This document shows positions 1 to 8,554 of a stretch of 64,000 nucleotides of DNA, piece by piece. Each line of letters opens with the position of its first letter. Positions within the stretch are counted from its first letter, which is position 1. The notes beneath the pieces are model-generated. The model was not told where the DNA came from. It saw only the letters and a list, made by a program, of their open reading frames with translations, and ran no database searches. A program made the translations under genes and the position numbers. This stretch comes from JBBSDP01 sp963754335. Lineage in GTDB: Bacteria > Planctomycetota > Phycisphaerae > Tepidisphaerales > Tepidisphaeraceae. Location: the NCBI GenBank assembly GCA_963754335.1, contig CAVWFQ010000003.1, forward strand, positions 186,001 to 250,000, given 5' to 3'.

Positions 1-1022
1 CATTTCCCCTTACTTACCGGAAATGTGACTTCGAGGCAGACACAATTGGTTGTCGCATTCACCTGCGGCTTCTCGATCGCGGCCGGCAAGAGAATGGTTT
101 CTCCCTTTTTGAAGGGAGTGGGAATCTCACCGCCGCCTCCGCTTAGAGTGCCTTGCCCTTCCAGAACGATCCAGACGATCGGCTCGCCGGAGGAAAGCGC
201 TGCACGTTCACCTTGTTTGAAGTGAAGCCGATTCATTCGGAAATAATCGCAATCGACGAGCAAGCCGGGTTTCGACGCAGCGGCGGCGTCCGGCGCGCTG
301 TCACTCCCGGCGTTAGCAAATTCGATGCACTGCATCGCCTGTTCGACGTGGAGCGTTCGCAGTTTTCCGGTGGAGGGATCGACGCGATTGAAATCGTAGA
401 CGCGGAAGGTGGTGTCGCTCGGCGTCTGCACTTCCGCCACGAGCATCCCCGCTCCCAGCGCATGCACAGTGCCGCTGGGGAGGTAGAAGCACTGGCCGGG
501 TTCGGTCGGAATGACGGTGAGATGGTCTTCGACAGCGCCTCGATCAATTGCCGAGCGAAAGGACTGGGGAGTCGTTCCGGCGACCACTCCCTTGAAGAGA
601 CGCGCGTTCGCATCATTCTCCATGACGTACCACGCCTCGCTCTTCAGATGTGCGCCAGGGTTCTTGCTGGCGAATTCTTCGTCGGGATGGACCTGAACCG
701 ACAGATCCTCTCGGGCATCGAGAAACTTGATCAGGATCGGAAACTGTCCCGGTCCGGCCAGTCGCGCATCGCCATAAAGTTTTTTCCCTAGTTCTCCCAC
801 CGCCCAATGGAGCGATTTGCCGGCGAGCGGGCCATTGGCAATCACGCTACTGACCCAGTCCGTGGAAGCATCGACAACTTTCGGCGGAAAATCGAACAGC
901 TCCCAGCTTTCGCCGATCTGCTTTCCGGCCGGCAGCGTTTTGCCGAGGACTGTTTCGATTTTTCGCCCGCCCCACATCTTCTCGACGAAGCGGGGGTGAA
1001 ATTTCAGTGGATAGAGGTTCAT
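1..1022 (-). CDS. manA: Mannose-6-phosphate isomerase, class I (3' end outside window)
   Basis: Interconverts mannose-6-phosphate and fructose-6-phosphate in the cytoplasm, feeding GDP-mannose synthesis or mannose use. The frame opens with ATG at 1022 and stays open for 340 codons until the window edge. The N-terminus (NLYPLKFHPRFVEKMWGG) is the usual class I start, and the zinc-site signature SVQVHPDEEFA lies near residues 108-118, with a later YLPSGTVHALG segment supplying another ligand region. Only the last part of the C-terminal cupin is missing. It is divergent from the PhoH-like gene across a repeat-filled 210-bp gap. Start is the first ATG that keeps the conserved N-terminus; no strong ribosome site is seen. 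Confidence in family is high. Confidence 0.9.
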   Translation of the reverse strand, partial: MNLYPLKFHPRFVEKMWGGRKIETVLGKTLPAGKQIGESWELFDFPPKVVDASTDWVSSVIANGPLAGKSLHWAVGELGKKLYGDARLAGPGQFPILIKFLDAREDLSVQVHPDEEFASKNPGAHLKSEAWYVMENDANARLFKGVVAGTTPQSFRSAIDRGAVEDHLTVIPTEPGQCFYLPSGTVHALGAGMLVAEVQTPSDTTFRVYDFNRVDPSTGKLRTLHVEQAMQCIEFANAGSDSAPDAAAASKPGLLVDCDYFRMNRLHFKQGERAALSSGEPIVWIVLEGQGTLSGGGGEIPTPFKKGETILLPAAIEKPQVNATTNCVCLEVTFPVSKGK

Positions 1023-1025
1023 GGG

Positions 1026-1225
1026 TGTCCGTGGTCAGTTGTCCGTGGTCAGTGGTCCGTCGTCCGTATTGCTAAGATCGTGCAATCGCCCATCGGAAGC
1101 GCTCGCAATTTCCAAGAAATAATTGAAACTGGTGGTGGAAACAATAAGGCAACGACGGCGGACCGCTGACAACTGACCCTTCGACTGGGCTCAGGGCAGG
1201 CAACTGACCACTGATCACTGACAAA
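1026..1225. repeat. Inverted low-complexity repeat (GGTCAGT-type) in manA/phoH gap
   Basis: The left arm (about 1026-1066) is built of short units such as GTCCGTGGTCAGT; the right arm (about 1158-1225) contains the complementary units ACTGACCACTGATCACTGAC. Inside the right arm is a CCTTCGACTGGGCTCAGGG segment that recurs in variant form at 5281-5313. It fills the whole divergent intergenic space, so any promoters for manA and phoH lie in or between the arms. Confidence 0.6.
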
Positions 1226-1231
1226 ACGGAC

Positions 1232-2585
1232 ATGACCAATCACAACGGCGACATGAAGCATTTCGTGGTGGATACGAATGTTTTGCTGCACAACCCCAAC
1301 GCGCTGTTCATGTTCGCGGACAACGAGGTGGTGATACCGTTTGATGTGCTCGAAGAGCTCGATAAGTTCAAGACCAACAGCGACGATCTGGGCCGCAATG
1401 CCCGCACGATCATCCGCCATCTCGATCATCTGCGGGGCCTGGGAAATCTCTCTATGGGCGTGCCTGTCGCGCAGACTGGCGGACGCGTCCGCGTTGTGCT
1501 CGAAGAAGACCAGAAGCTCTGCCCCGGCCTGAATTCCAACACGCCGGACAATCGAATCATTTGCTGCGCTGGCCCTCCAGCAACAGGGGGCCAAGGTTGT
1601 CTTTATTACTAAGGACATCAACGCCCGGATCAAGAGCGACGCCCTTGGCCTGCCGTCCGAAGATTTCGAGGCGCAGAAGGTCGATTTCGATCACCTTTAC
1701 ACCGGCTGGCGCGACGTGGTGGTTTCGCGCGACAAAATTGACCGCCTCTTCGCCGACAAGCAGCTCACGGTCGATCTTTCCGATTTGCACGCCAATGAAT
1801 TTGTGTTGCTCAAGGACGAGCAGGATCTGGCTCATACCGTCCTGGCCCGCTTCAAGGCCGATCTGCAGGCACTGACGCCGGTTCGTCCGCGTCGCGGGCC
1901 GGTCTTCGGGATTCTGCCCAGAAATTTGCAACAGACGATGGCCCTGGACCTGCTCCTCGATGATTCAGTCAAGCTCGTATCACTCATCGGCGCCGCTGGA
2001 ACGGGCAAAACGCTTCTGGCGATCGCGGCCGGTCTCGTGAAAGTTCTCAACGATCAGACCTACACCAAGCTCCTGTGCGCCCGGCCGATCATGCCGCTCG
2101 GCCGTGACATCGGCTACCTGCCCGGCGACAAGGACCAGAAACTCGCCGCCTGGATGCAGCCGATTTTCGACAACATGGGCTATCTGCTTTCCAACCGGCT
2201 CTCGCCGGACGGAAATCATGTCTCTCACGCGTCGATGTCCAGCGTCGAGCAACGGATTCAGCAACTCGTCGAGAGTGGGCAAGTGGTGCTTGAGCCGCTG
2301 ACATACATCCGCGGTCGCAGCATTCCCAACCAGTTCATGATTGTGGATGAAGCGCAGAATCTGACGCCGCACGAAGTGAAGACGATCGCCAGCCGGGTCG
2401 GCGACGGGACCAAGCTCATCCTGACCGGAGACGCCACGCAGATCGACAATCCGTATCTCGACAGCAGCAGCAACGGATTGTCGTATCTGGTCGAACGGCT
2501 GAAAGGCAAGCCAATCATCGGCCATGTGACGCTGGCGCGGAGCGAGCGATCGGAACTGGCGAGCCTGGTGACCGCGGAACTGTGA
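1232..2585 (+). CDS. PhoH-like protein: PIN domain plus P-loop ATPase (one frameshift near 1560)
   Basis: Predicted cytoplasmic PIN nuclease-helicase of the PhoH2/YlaK type. The first about 110 residues form a PIN domain (FVVDTNVLLHNP, then EELDKFK and a D-N-R-I-I segment). After the frameshift come a linker and the PhoH ATPase with Walker A AAGTGKT, Walker B MIVDEAQN and a GDATQID segment. The frame breaks at a TTT run at 1560-1562; dropping one T gives a continuous product of about 450 residues, so a one-base insertion (error or mutation) is inferred. Start taken at ATG 1232; ATG 1253 (MKHFVVDTN) is an alternative, neither has a strong ribosome site. Ends 2 bp from the convergent DUF899 gene. 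Confidence 0.85.
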
Positions 2586-2587
2586 TG

Positions 2588-3361
2588 CTAATACTCGTCG
2601 TGCCTGCGCATCCACTGGCCTTTCTCGTTGCGCCCCTTGGGAGCGCGGTCCAGCCACTGGTAGATCCCCCAGAGGATGTCGAGCCCGCGGGCATAGGTCG
2701 AATAGGTGTGGTAGACGACGCCATCTTCAAGTGCGAAGGCGCTCATTCCCGGGGCCTCGCGCGTGAACGTGGCCCAATCCGTACCTGCGCTGGCGGCGAT
2801 CTTCTTTCCCGATTCCGATGCGGATTTGTTGATCTCTTCGTCGCTGCCGTCTTTGCCGATGCCGCCTTTCTGAAAATTATATTCCCGGTTGCCTGATTGC
2901 TGCTGAGCCTTGGTGAAAGAGACATTGAAATCCAAATTGAAGTCGCCGGTTCCTGACGACGCCCAGGGAAACGTCCAACCGAGCCGCTGTTTGTACGCCT
3001 GAAGTTTTTCGAGCGGAGCGCGTGACACCGCCCAGAGCATGACATCGTGCCCGGCCAGGTGTTTCCAAACGCCGTTGAAACAGTCCGCGATCGCCGAGCA
3101 GTTGGGGCAGCCGGCTTTGTAGTCAGGCCCGAACATGAAATGATAGATCATCAGTTGGGAACGCCCCTTGAACAGGTCCGCCAGCGTCGCGCTCCCTTCA
3201 TCGGTAGTGAAACGGTACTCCTTGTCGATCCGGATCCAGGGGAGTTCCTGACGTAAACGAGTCACTTCGTCGCCACGGCGAGTGAGTTCCTTTTCCTTTT
3301 CGAGAAGTTCGATCCGCGCCGCGAGCCATTGCTCTCGTGTTCCGGTTTTGTGTGATGGCAT
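2588..3361 (-). CDS. DUF899 family thioredoxin-like protein
   Basis: Belongs to the DUF899 (AhpC/TSA-like) family of unknown substrate, 257 residues. Visible family marks are the GCPNCS cysteine motif, a WAVSRAPLEKLQAYKQRLGW stretch, and a C-terminal segment with YSTYARGLDILWG. No signal peptide is present, so it is probably cytoplasmic. The start is ATG 3361, preceded by GGAAGGAG at proper distance; a longer open frame upstream to 3721 reads through repeat DNA and has no ribosome site, so it was not used. It is convergent with the PhoH-like gene. Function beyond a possible thiol redox role is unknown. Confidence 0.85.
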   Translation of the reverse strand: MPSHKTGTREQWLAARIELLEKEKELTRRGDEVTRLRQELPWIRIDKEYRFTTDEGSATLADLFKGRSQLMIYHFMFGPDYKAGCPNCSAIADCFNGVWKHLAGHDVMLWAVSRAPLEKLQAYKQRLGWTFPWASSGTGDFNLDFNVSFTKAQQQSGNREYNFQKGGIGKDGSDEEINKSASESGKKIAASAGTDWATFTREAPGMSAFALEDGVVYHTYSTYARGLDILWGIYQWLDRAPKGRNEKGQWMRRHDEY

Positions 3362-3575
3362 AGTCGTGTCGCTCCTTCCGAAGTCAGATATTCGGCCAGA
3401 TAGGATGGGATTATCGCCTTTGGCGCCGTCGGCAGGAAGGTCAGAATTGACAATCGGGTCACCTCGGTGCGCCGAACAATCCGGGCAGAATATAAAGTGA
3501 AGCCGACGAAATATCTTCGGCGAACATTCATTCCCCTTTTCTCTCGCAACTCGTGGTCTAACCAAATTCGAATTT

Positions 3576-3668
3576 ACCGCGAAGGCGCCAAGAGCGCGAA
3601 GAAATACAAGATGGCCTGAGATGATTTTAAGGTTTCCCCTTCTTCTTCGCGCCCTCGCGCCTTCGCGT
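3576..3668. repeat. Inverted repeat, CGCGAAGG family
   Basis: Left arm 3578-3603 (starts CGCGAAGGCGCCAAG) and right arm 3642-3666 (ends GCGCCTTCGCG) are near-perfect reverse complements around a 38-nt centre. It lies in the 415-bp gap between DUF899 and greA, both on the minus strand. I see no gene in the rest of that gap; a leader or promoter for the DUF899 gene should lie between 3362 and 3575. Confidence 0.65.
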
Positions 3669-3776
3669 TTTATCCTGATCTCAATTTGCCCCGGAAGCGC
3701 GGTGGCGGAGAAGAAATGCAAACGATGCCCTGAAATTCGCTTCTTAGTCTGAGGTGCTCAGAGAATCGCCAGAATC

Positions 3777-4223
3777 TTAAACTCGTTCGTCCCGCGCCGC
3801 CTTCACCTTTACCGTTTCCCCAACTCGCGCTTTCATCAGGGCCTCGCCCATCGGGCTGTTGACGGACACCGGCATGATGTTGTCGTCTCCCGTGTCACCT
3901 TTGGCCTCTCCGACAAGTCGGATGATCTGCTCGCTGTCGTCGTAGAGATCGAGAAGCTTGACGGTGTGGCCCAGGAAAACGACGTCTTCCGGCACGTCGG
4001 CGTTGGAAACGACCGCCACCTGCCGGAGTTTTAACTCCAGCGCCGCCAATTCACGCTGCACGCTCCGGTTCTCTTCCTTGGCGAAGTGGTACTCGGAGTT
4101 TTCTTTCAGATCGCCCAGGGCGGCGGCTTTGCGGATGCGCTCCTGCACGTCGAGCTGAACCTTGTAAAGCTCCTCCCGCTTCCTCTCCATCTGAGCCTTT
4201 TCTTCAGCGCTGACGATCTGCAT
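3777..4223 (-). CDS. greA: Transcription elongation factor GreA/GreB family
   Basis: Binds in the RNA polymerase secondary channel and stimulates cleavage of backtracked RNA. The product is 148 residues. The N-terminal coiled coil carries the acidic-tip signature GDLKENSEYHFAKEE that supplies the catalytic acidic residues, and the C-terminal FKBP-like domain includes VSVNSPMGEALMKARVGE. The start is ATG 4223 because GGGAGG sits 7 nt upstream; an in-frame ATG at 4244 lacks this. A slightly short protein for the family (usual about 158). GreA is more likely than GreB, but only a tree would settle it. Confidence 0.88.
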   Translation of the reverse strand: MQIVSAEEKAQMERKREELYKVQLDVQERIRKAAALGDLKENSEYHFAKEENRSVQRELAALELKLRQVAVVSNADVPEDVVFLGHTVKLLDLYDDSEQIIRLVGEAKGDTGDDNIMPVSVNSPMGEALMKARVGETVKVKAARDERV

Positions 4224-4278
4224 GATGAGGCCTCCCGGGTACAATCAGGTTACCCGGCAAAATCAATCCCGATGCCCT

Positions 4279-4313
4279 CTGAAAAAAGGACCACCGCGCC
4301 GGCGGCGCGGTGG
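4279..4313 (-). terminator. Intrinsic terminator downstream of hemQ-like gene
   Basis: A perfect 10-bp stem (4291-4300 with 4304-4313, CCACCGCGCC arm, 3-nt loop) is followed on the minus strand by a run of six Ts (4282-4287). It lies 70 bp past the end of the hemQ-like gene and before greA, so the two genes are likely separate transcription units. Confidence 0.75.
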
Positions 4314-4380
4314 CTTTTGGGTATCGATACGATCATCATATAGCGATCACTGCGGATGGCAACGGTGGAAGTGTAAAAAA

Positions 4381-5142
4381 CTAAAAGAGCTGATCCAGCA
4401 CATTTTCCATCGGCATCTGCACGCAGGTAAAGATCGGCGTGTCGCGCAATGTGTACTTGCTGCTCTGGGTCTCGCGCAACTCCATGACCAGATCGAGAAA
4501 ATCCTTCGGCTCGTCAGTTTCGAACGCCACGACAAATTCCTGATCGTCCAGGCCGAAGCTGTAGGTCGTATTGAGCTTGACGCTTGGGTATTTATTGCCC
4601 ACGCGAATGTGGCCGTCCATGATTTCCTGGCGCTTCTCGAGCGGCAAAAGATACCAGTCGCGTGTCTTGACGAAGGGATAGATGAACAAGTACTTCCGCT
4701 TGCCGGGAATAATGACGGTGCGGCTCTCGCTCGTGTGAAATGGGTCGAGCTTGTCGATGTACATGCTTCGCTTGGTCATCGCGACAAATGAATGTGGGGT
4801 GGAGAGATAAGCCCCCAGGCGCGACTTGTTGATCTGCTGCGTCTGCGCCTGAAAGTCGTCGGGCGTCGATCCGATCCGCCACAAAAGAAGCTCACAATCG
4901 GGACGCAGTCCCACGGTGCTGTAGGAGAGGCAGATGAGCCCCGGTCTCTTTTCCTGAAAGAGCTTGAGGAATTCGCTCCGCGCCTGGATCTTGTCGTGGT
5001 CGCTGAGCCGGCGGAAAGCCGGATCCAGCTTGAAGAACGCAAAATTCACGAACTGCCGCTGAATCGCCGGCGCGGCGACTGCCTGAACTTGCGGTGAAGG
5101 TTGAGCGGCGGAATGCGAAGCGGTGCTGGTCGGCTGTGTCAT
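4381..5142 (-). CDS. hemQ: Chlorite dismutase-like heme protein, HemQ type (coproheme decarboxylase)
   Basis: Members of this family that look like this one convert coproheme III to heme b in the coproporphyrin-dependent heme pathway. The 253-residue product has a variable Ala/Ser/Pro-rich N-terminus, then the two ferredoxin-like halves. Recognisable stretches are KYLFIYPFVKTRDWYLLP, the probable heme-ligand histidine in MDGHIRVGNKYP, and TTYSFGLDDQEFVVAFETD near the C-terminus. Start set at ATG 5142 with AGGA upstream; ATG 5187 is also in frame. It is followed by a good terminator. True chlorite dismutase activity is unlikely because the distal arginine cannot be confirmed by eye. Confidence 0.8.
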   Translation of the reverse strand: MTQPTSTASHSAAQPSPQVQAVAAPAIQRQFVNFAFFKLDPAFRRLSDHDKIQARSEFLKLFQEKRPGLICLSYSTVGLRPDCELLLWRIGSTPDDFQAQTQQINKSRLGAYLSTPHSFVAMTKRSMYIDKLDPFHTSESRTVIIPGKRKYLFIYPFVKTRDWYLLPLEKRQEIMDGHIRVGNKYPSVKLNTTYSFGLDDQEFVVAFETDEPKDFLDLVMELRETQSSKYTLRDTPIFTCVQMPMENVLDQLF

Positions 5143-5280
5143 GGCGAATCCTGTTATTCGTGCGGAAATTCCTCGGTCACGATTCATTGTAGTCTGAAAG
5201 AGGGATCAGCAGGCAAGGTGGGTTGAGATTCCCTATCATTTTGGCGATGCTCTATTCGGAAGGCCAATACCAGCCGTAGG

Positions 5281-5313
5281 CAGGCCTGTCCCGAGCTTCG
5301 TCGAAGGGCCTGA
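5281..5313. repeat. CCTTCGAC/CTCGGGACAGG dispersed repeat just upstream of a start codon
   Basis: Reverse-complement variant of the segment at about 1180-1200: CAGGCCTGTCCCGAGC followed by TTCGTCGAAGGGCCTG. It contains self-complementary ends (CAGGCC and GGCCTG) and ends 4 nt before the ATG of the amidohydrolase gene, so it would form a hairpin in that mRNA leader. Confidence 0.55.
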
Positions 5314-5317
5314 TCTG

Positions 5318-6340
5318 ATGACCACAACGCTTTCACCCCAAGTCGACAAGGTTCCGGCTGTACCGGAATACAACGTCATCGGTGTGGACTATCGGCGACC
5401 GATCCCACGGCCGAAAGTCACCGGGCCGGTGATCGATTTTCACTGCCATCTCCTTGCGCTCCGTCACGCTCCGGTATGGTTTGAAGCGGCGGACCATTAC
5501 GGCATCAATGGGTTCGTGACGATGACGCCGCTGGAAGAATCGATCGGCCTGCAGCGGGAGTGGGGAGATCGCATCCAGTTTATCGCGGTGCCCAAGTGGA
5601 TGGATCCGCCCCCTAATTTCGTAGACGACTGGCTGAGCCGGCTTGAGTCGTTCTACAACATGGGCAGTCGGATCGTGAAGTTTCATGCCTCGCCGCGGAC
5701 GATGGAGATGCGCGGCTATCGCCTGGATCATCCGGCGAATCGTCCTGTCTTCCGCGAAGCGCTCGCCCGGGGCATGGCGATCATGACCCACATCGGCGAT
5801 CCCGATCTCTGGTATTCCGGTAAGTATGCCTCGCAGGCCGACGCCGCTTCGCGCGACGCGGACTATCAGATGTGGGAAGGGTTGCTAAACGAATACGCCG
5901 GCACTCCGTGGATCGGCGCTCACATGGGGGGGAATCCCGAGGATTTGCCCCGCCTGCAATCGTTGCTGGATCGTTTCCCAAACCTGGTGCTCGACTGCAG
6001 CGCGACGCGATGGATGGCCCGGGAAATCAGCGCCCGGCGCGATGCGGCTCGCGAATTTTTCATTCGCAATCAGGACCGCATTCTGTTCGGAAGCGACCAG
6101 GTGAGCGGCGACGACCGCGGATTCGATTTCATGGCGAGCCGGTTCTGGGTACACCGCAAACTATGGGAGACCGCCTACATCGGCCCCAACCCAATTTTTG
6201 ACCCCGACCTTCCGCCCGACAAGCAACCGGTCCTTCGCGGACTGGCCCTGCCGAACGATGTCCTGCAGAAACTCTATCACGATAATGCCGCCAATTTTTT
6301 GAAAAAATTGGGCATCTCGTTCGAAGCCGGACCGGCGTGA
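5318..6340 (+). CDS. Amidohydrolase family protein (PF04909-like, lactonase or decarboxylase type)
   Basis: A 340-residue TIM-barrel metal hydrolase of the amidohydrolase-2 group. Metal-site motifs in order: DFHCH near residue 40, a lysine-containing IVKFHASPR, THIGD, GAHMGG and LFGSDQ. Family members hydrolyse sugar lactones (fuconolactone, rhamnonolactone) or decarboxylate aromatic acids; the position next to a sugar-binding protein and a keto-acid pathway favours the lactonase reading, which is inference. No signal peptide. The start ATG 5318 has no clear ribosome site and directly follows a hairpin-forming repeat. First gene of the plus-strand catabolic cluster, though the binding-protein gene lies between it and the rest on the other strand. 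Confidence 0.75.
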   Translation: MTTTLSPQVDKVPAVPEYNVIGVDYRRPIPRPKVTGPVIDFHCHLLALRHAPVWFEAADHYGINGFVTMTPLEESIGLQREWGDRIQFIAVPKWMDPPPNFVDDWLSRLESFYNMGSRIVKFHASPRTMEMRGYRLDHPANRPVFREALARGMAIMTHIGDPDLWYSGKYASQADAASRDADYQMWEGLLNEYAGTPWIGAHMGGNPEDLPRLQSLLDRFPNLVLDCSATRWMAREISARRDAAREFFIRNQDRILFGSDQVSGDDRGFDFMASRFWVHRKLWETAYIGPNPIFDPDLPPDKQPVLRGLALPNDVLQKLYHDNAANFLKKLGISFEAGPA

Positions 6341-6352
6341 GCGCCGAGATTT

Positions 6353-7325
6353 TTATTTCATCGCCGCGTCAATCTTGTCCATCAACTTGTAGTATTGATC
6401 AACATTATCCTTGGTGATGAGCGGCGCAGGCATTTTCGTCCACCACTCGATCTTTTCTCCTTTTACGGCTTTATCGAGCAATCGGGCGCACTCCTGCGAC
6501 TCTTCCCAGAGCGGCTGAGCAACGGCGCCAAACATCCTTCCATCCCGAATGGCGTCGAGGTTCGCACGCGTGTAGTTCATCGTGATCGAGACAACATGCC
6601 GCCCCGTCTGCTTCTCCGCTCCGACCCAGGTGGGGGGGATGTTGCCGGTCGTGGAGAGGGCTGCGACGACGTCAGGATTGGCTTCCAGAATCGCCGACGC
6701 CTTGGCCACCGCCTGAACTGAATCGAGCCCCTCGAGTTGCGGTTTCATCACTTTCACATCGGGGAAATTCTCGTTCATGGTCTCTGTGAACGATTTGCTG
6801 AGCATGTTCTCCGTCAGATTGTAGTTGGCCTGCGTGATGGCGACCGTTCCCTTGCCGTTGATCTGCTTGCCGATCGCCATGGCGCAATCGCGCCCGTAGG
6901 CGGCGGGGTCGCCGCTGACGACGCCGGTGGCATCCGGCACTTCGCTGTGATCCGTCGGGAAGTGGGGGATGACGACGGGGATTCCTTTTTTGGCGATCTT
7001 TTCGATGAGTTTATGCATCCCCTCATCGACGCCCCATACCACCATGCCGGCGGCATCGCCGCGGGCCAGCGCCTGCTCGGCAAGGGAGGTTGTCTCCCCG
7101 ACGTCCATGGAGTCGGGGCCGATCACCTCCGAGTCGTATCCGAGCGCACGGCATTCTTCCTGGAAGCCTGCCTGCGTCACCCGGTGAACCGGATGACCGC
7201 GCACCGGCTGAATCCAATAAAACTTCTTGGCGTGGGCCTGCGCTGGATCGGTTGCAACTCGCGCAGAATGTCGAGGCGAATATGACGACAAGAAGAGAGA
7301 GTGTGGACGATAGGCCTATTTTCAT
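6353..7325 (-). CDS. Sugar ABC transporter substrate-binding lipoprotein (RbsB type, one frameshift near 7230)
   Basis: Periplasmic-binding-protein-4 family, about 323 residues once the frame is joined. The first segment (ATG 7325) is a lipoprotein signal with lipobox STFCASC. At about 7225-7235 the frame changes and continues as AKKFYWIQPVRGHPVHRV, then the two-lobe fold with GMVVWGVDEGMHKLIEKIAK, VVSGDPAAYGRDCAMAIG and ALSTTGNIPPTW. One extra base explains the break. A cognate permease is not in the window; the RbsA-type ATPase at 18645-20186 could be its partner, unproven. Convergent with the amidohydrolase gene (12-bp gap). It probably captures the substrate of the neighbouring pathway. 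Confidence 0.8.
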
Positions 7326-7550
7326 TTTGCTGCTCAGAAGGAATGGAGAAGTCCTGCCGCCGGAAAGCGACAATATATTGTTCCCGCCCGGCCGATGCAA
7401 TCGATTACCGGCCTTTGCTTCGGTAATTAGCGGGATCAGGCCTCCTTCGTCTTGACGAAAAATGAGCCTTTCGTATCATCGCGTATATTCGTTTTTGAAC
7501 CGACGAGGACACCGTAACCGCTGATTTGCACCTGCGGATGAGGAACGACC

Positions 7551-8528
7551 TTGAAAGCTGTTATTACCGATTACGGCTTCAATTCAATTGAGTTGGAGCG
7601 CAAGGCCATCGAGGGGGCGGGGCACTCGCTCGACGCCCGTACCAGGACAACCGCCGCGGAATTGATGGAGTTGGTAGCCGACGCCGATTGCGTGATTACG
7701 CAGTTTGCTCCGATTACCGCCGATGTCATCCGCGGCATGCGACGTGCGCGGGGAATCGTGCGATATGGGATTGGCGTGGATAACGTCGACTTGGAAGCCG
7801 CCAAGTCTGCCGGCATTCCCGTTTGCAATGTGCCGGATTACTGCATTGATGAGGTGGCGGATCACACGCTTGCCTTTGCCTTGGCGCTGACGCGCTGCAT
7901 TGTCCCGAATTCGAATCTGGTTGCCTCGGGAAAATGGGGCCTGGCGACGCCAATCGAATCGATGTCTGCCTTGAAAACGATGACCGTTGGAGTCATCGGC
8001 TTCGGTCGGATCGGCCGGGAAGTCGCCAGGCGATTTCTGGCGTTCAAAGCACGCGTACAGGTTTTCGATCCCATCGCGCCGGCAGCCGCGGTTCGCGACG
8101 CGGGTTGCGAGCCGGTCGATCTCGAAACGCTCCTTCGCAGCAGCGATCTGATCACGCTGCATTGCCCGTCAACCGCGCAGACGCGCGGCATGATCAATCG
8201 CGATTCGCTGGCCAAGACCAAGCGGGGTTTGTTGCTCGTCAACGTCGGCCGCGGCGATCTGGTTGATCCCGCCGCCCTGATCGAAGCCCTCGGCAGCGGG
8301 GCGATCCGTGGGGCGGCGCTGGACGTTTACTCGCCGGAGCCGATCCCGAAAGACAGCCCGATCCTCGCGATGAGCAACGTCGTGTTCAGCGCCCATATCG
8401 CGTCGGCCAGCCCGACGGCGGTTGAAAAGCTCAAGAGCAGCGCTGCCTCGACTGCCGTGGCGGCGCTCCGCGGCGAACTGCCGCCCAATGTGGTGAACGG
8501 TGTTCGTTCACCCCGTTTTCCGGCCTGA
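7551..8528 (+). CDS. D-2-hydroxyacid dehydrogenase family (SerA/PGDH-like)
   Basis: NAD-dependent oxidoreductase of 325 residues acting on a 2-hydroxy/2-keto acid. The Rossmann motif GVIGFGRIGREVA is at about residues 145-157; catalytic residues of the family are visible as Arg in LVNVGRGDLVD, Glu in DVYSPEPIP and His in FSAHIASAS. No C-terminal ACT domain, so it is not a full-length phosphoglycerate dehydrogenase. Start is TTG 7551 with AGGA six bases upstream. It heads a tightly spaced plus-strand run of five genes (gaps 19-33 bp up to 11438), suggesting an operon for hydroxy/keto acid catabolism. Substrate unknown. Confidence 0.82.
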   Translation: MKAVITDYGFNSIELERKAIEGAGHSLDARTRTTAAELMELVADADCVITQFAPITADVIRGMRRARGIVRYGIGVDNVDLEAAKSAGIPVCNVPDYCIDEVADHTLAFALALTRCIVPNSNLVASGKWGLATPIESMSALKTMTVGVIGFGRIGREVARRFLAFKARVQVFDPIAPAAAVRDAGCEPVDLETLLRSSDLITLHCPSTAQTRGMINRDSLAKTKRGLLLVNVGRGDLVDPAALIEALGSGAIRGAALDVYSPEPIPKDSPILAMSNVVFSAHIASASPTAVEKLKSSAASTAVAALRGELPPNVVNGVRSPRFPA

Positions 8529-8554
8529 GCCGATCGATTTGTCGCGGAGCTACT

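Noticed and set aside
1049..1633. Minus-strand open frame over the PhoH-like N-terminus
   Set aside because: Opposes a clear PIN domain and partly translates the GGTCAGT repeat.
3362..3721. N-terminal extension of the DUF899 frame
   Set aside because: Translates repeat DNA; GGAAGGAG places the start at 3361.
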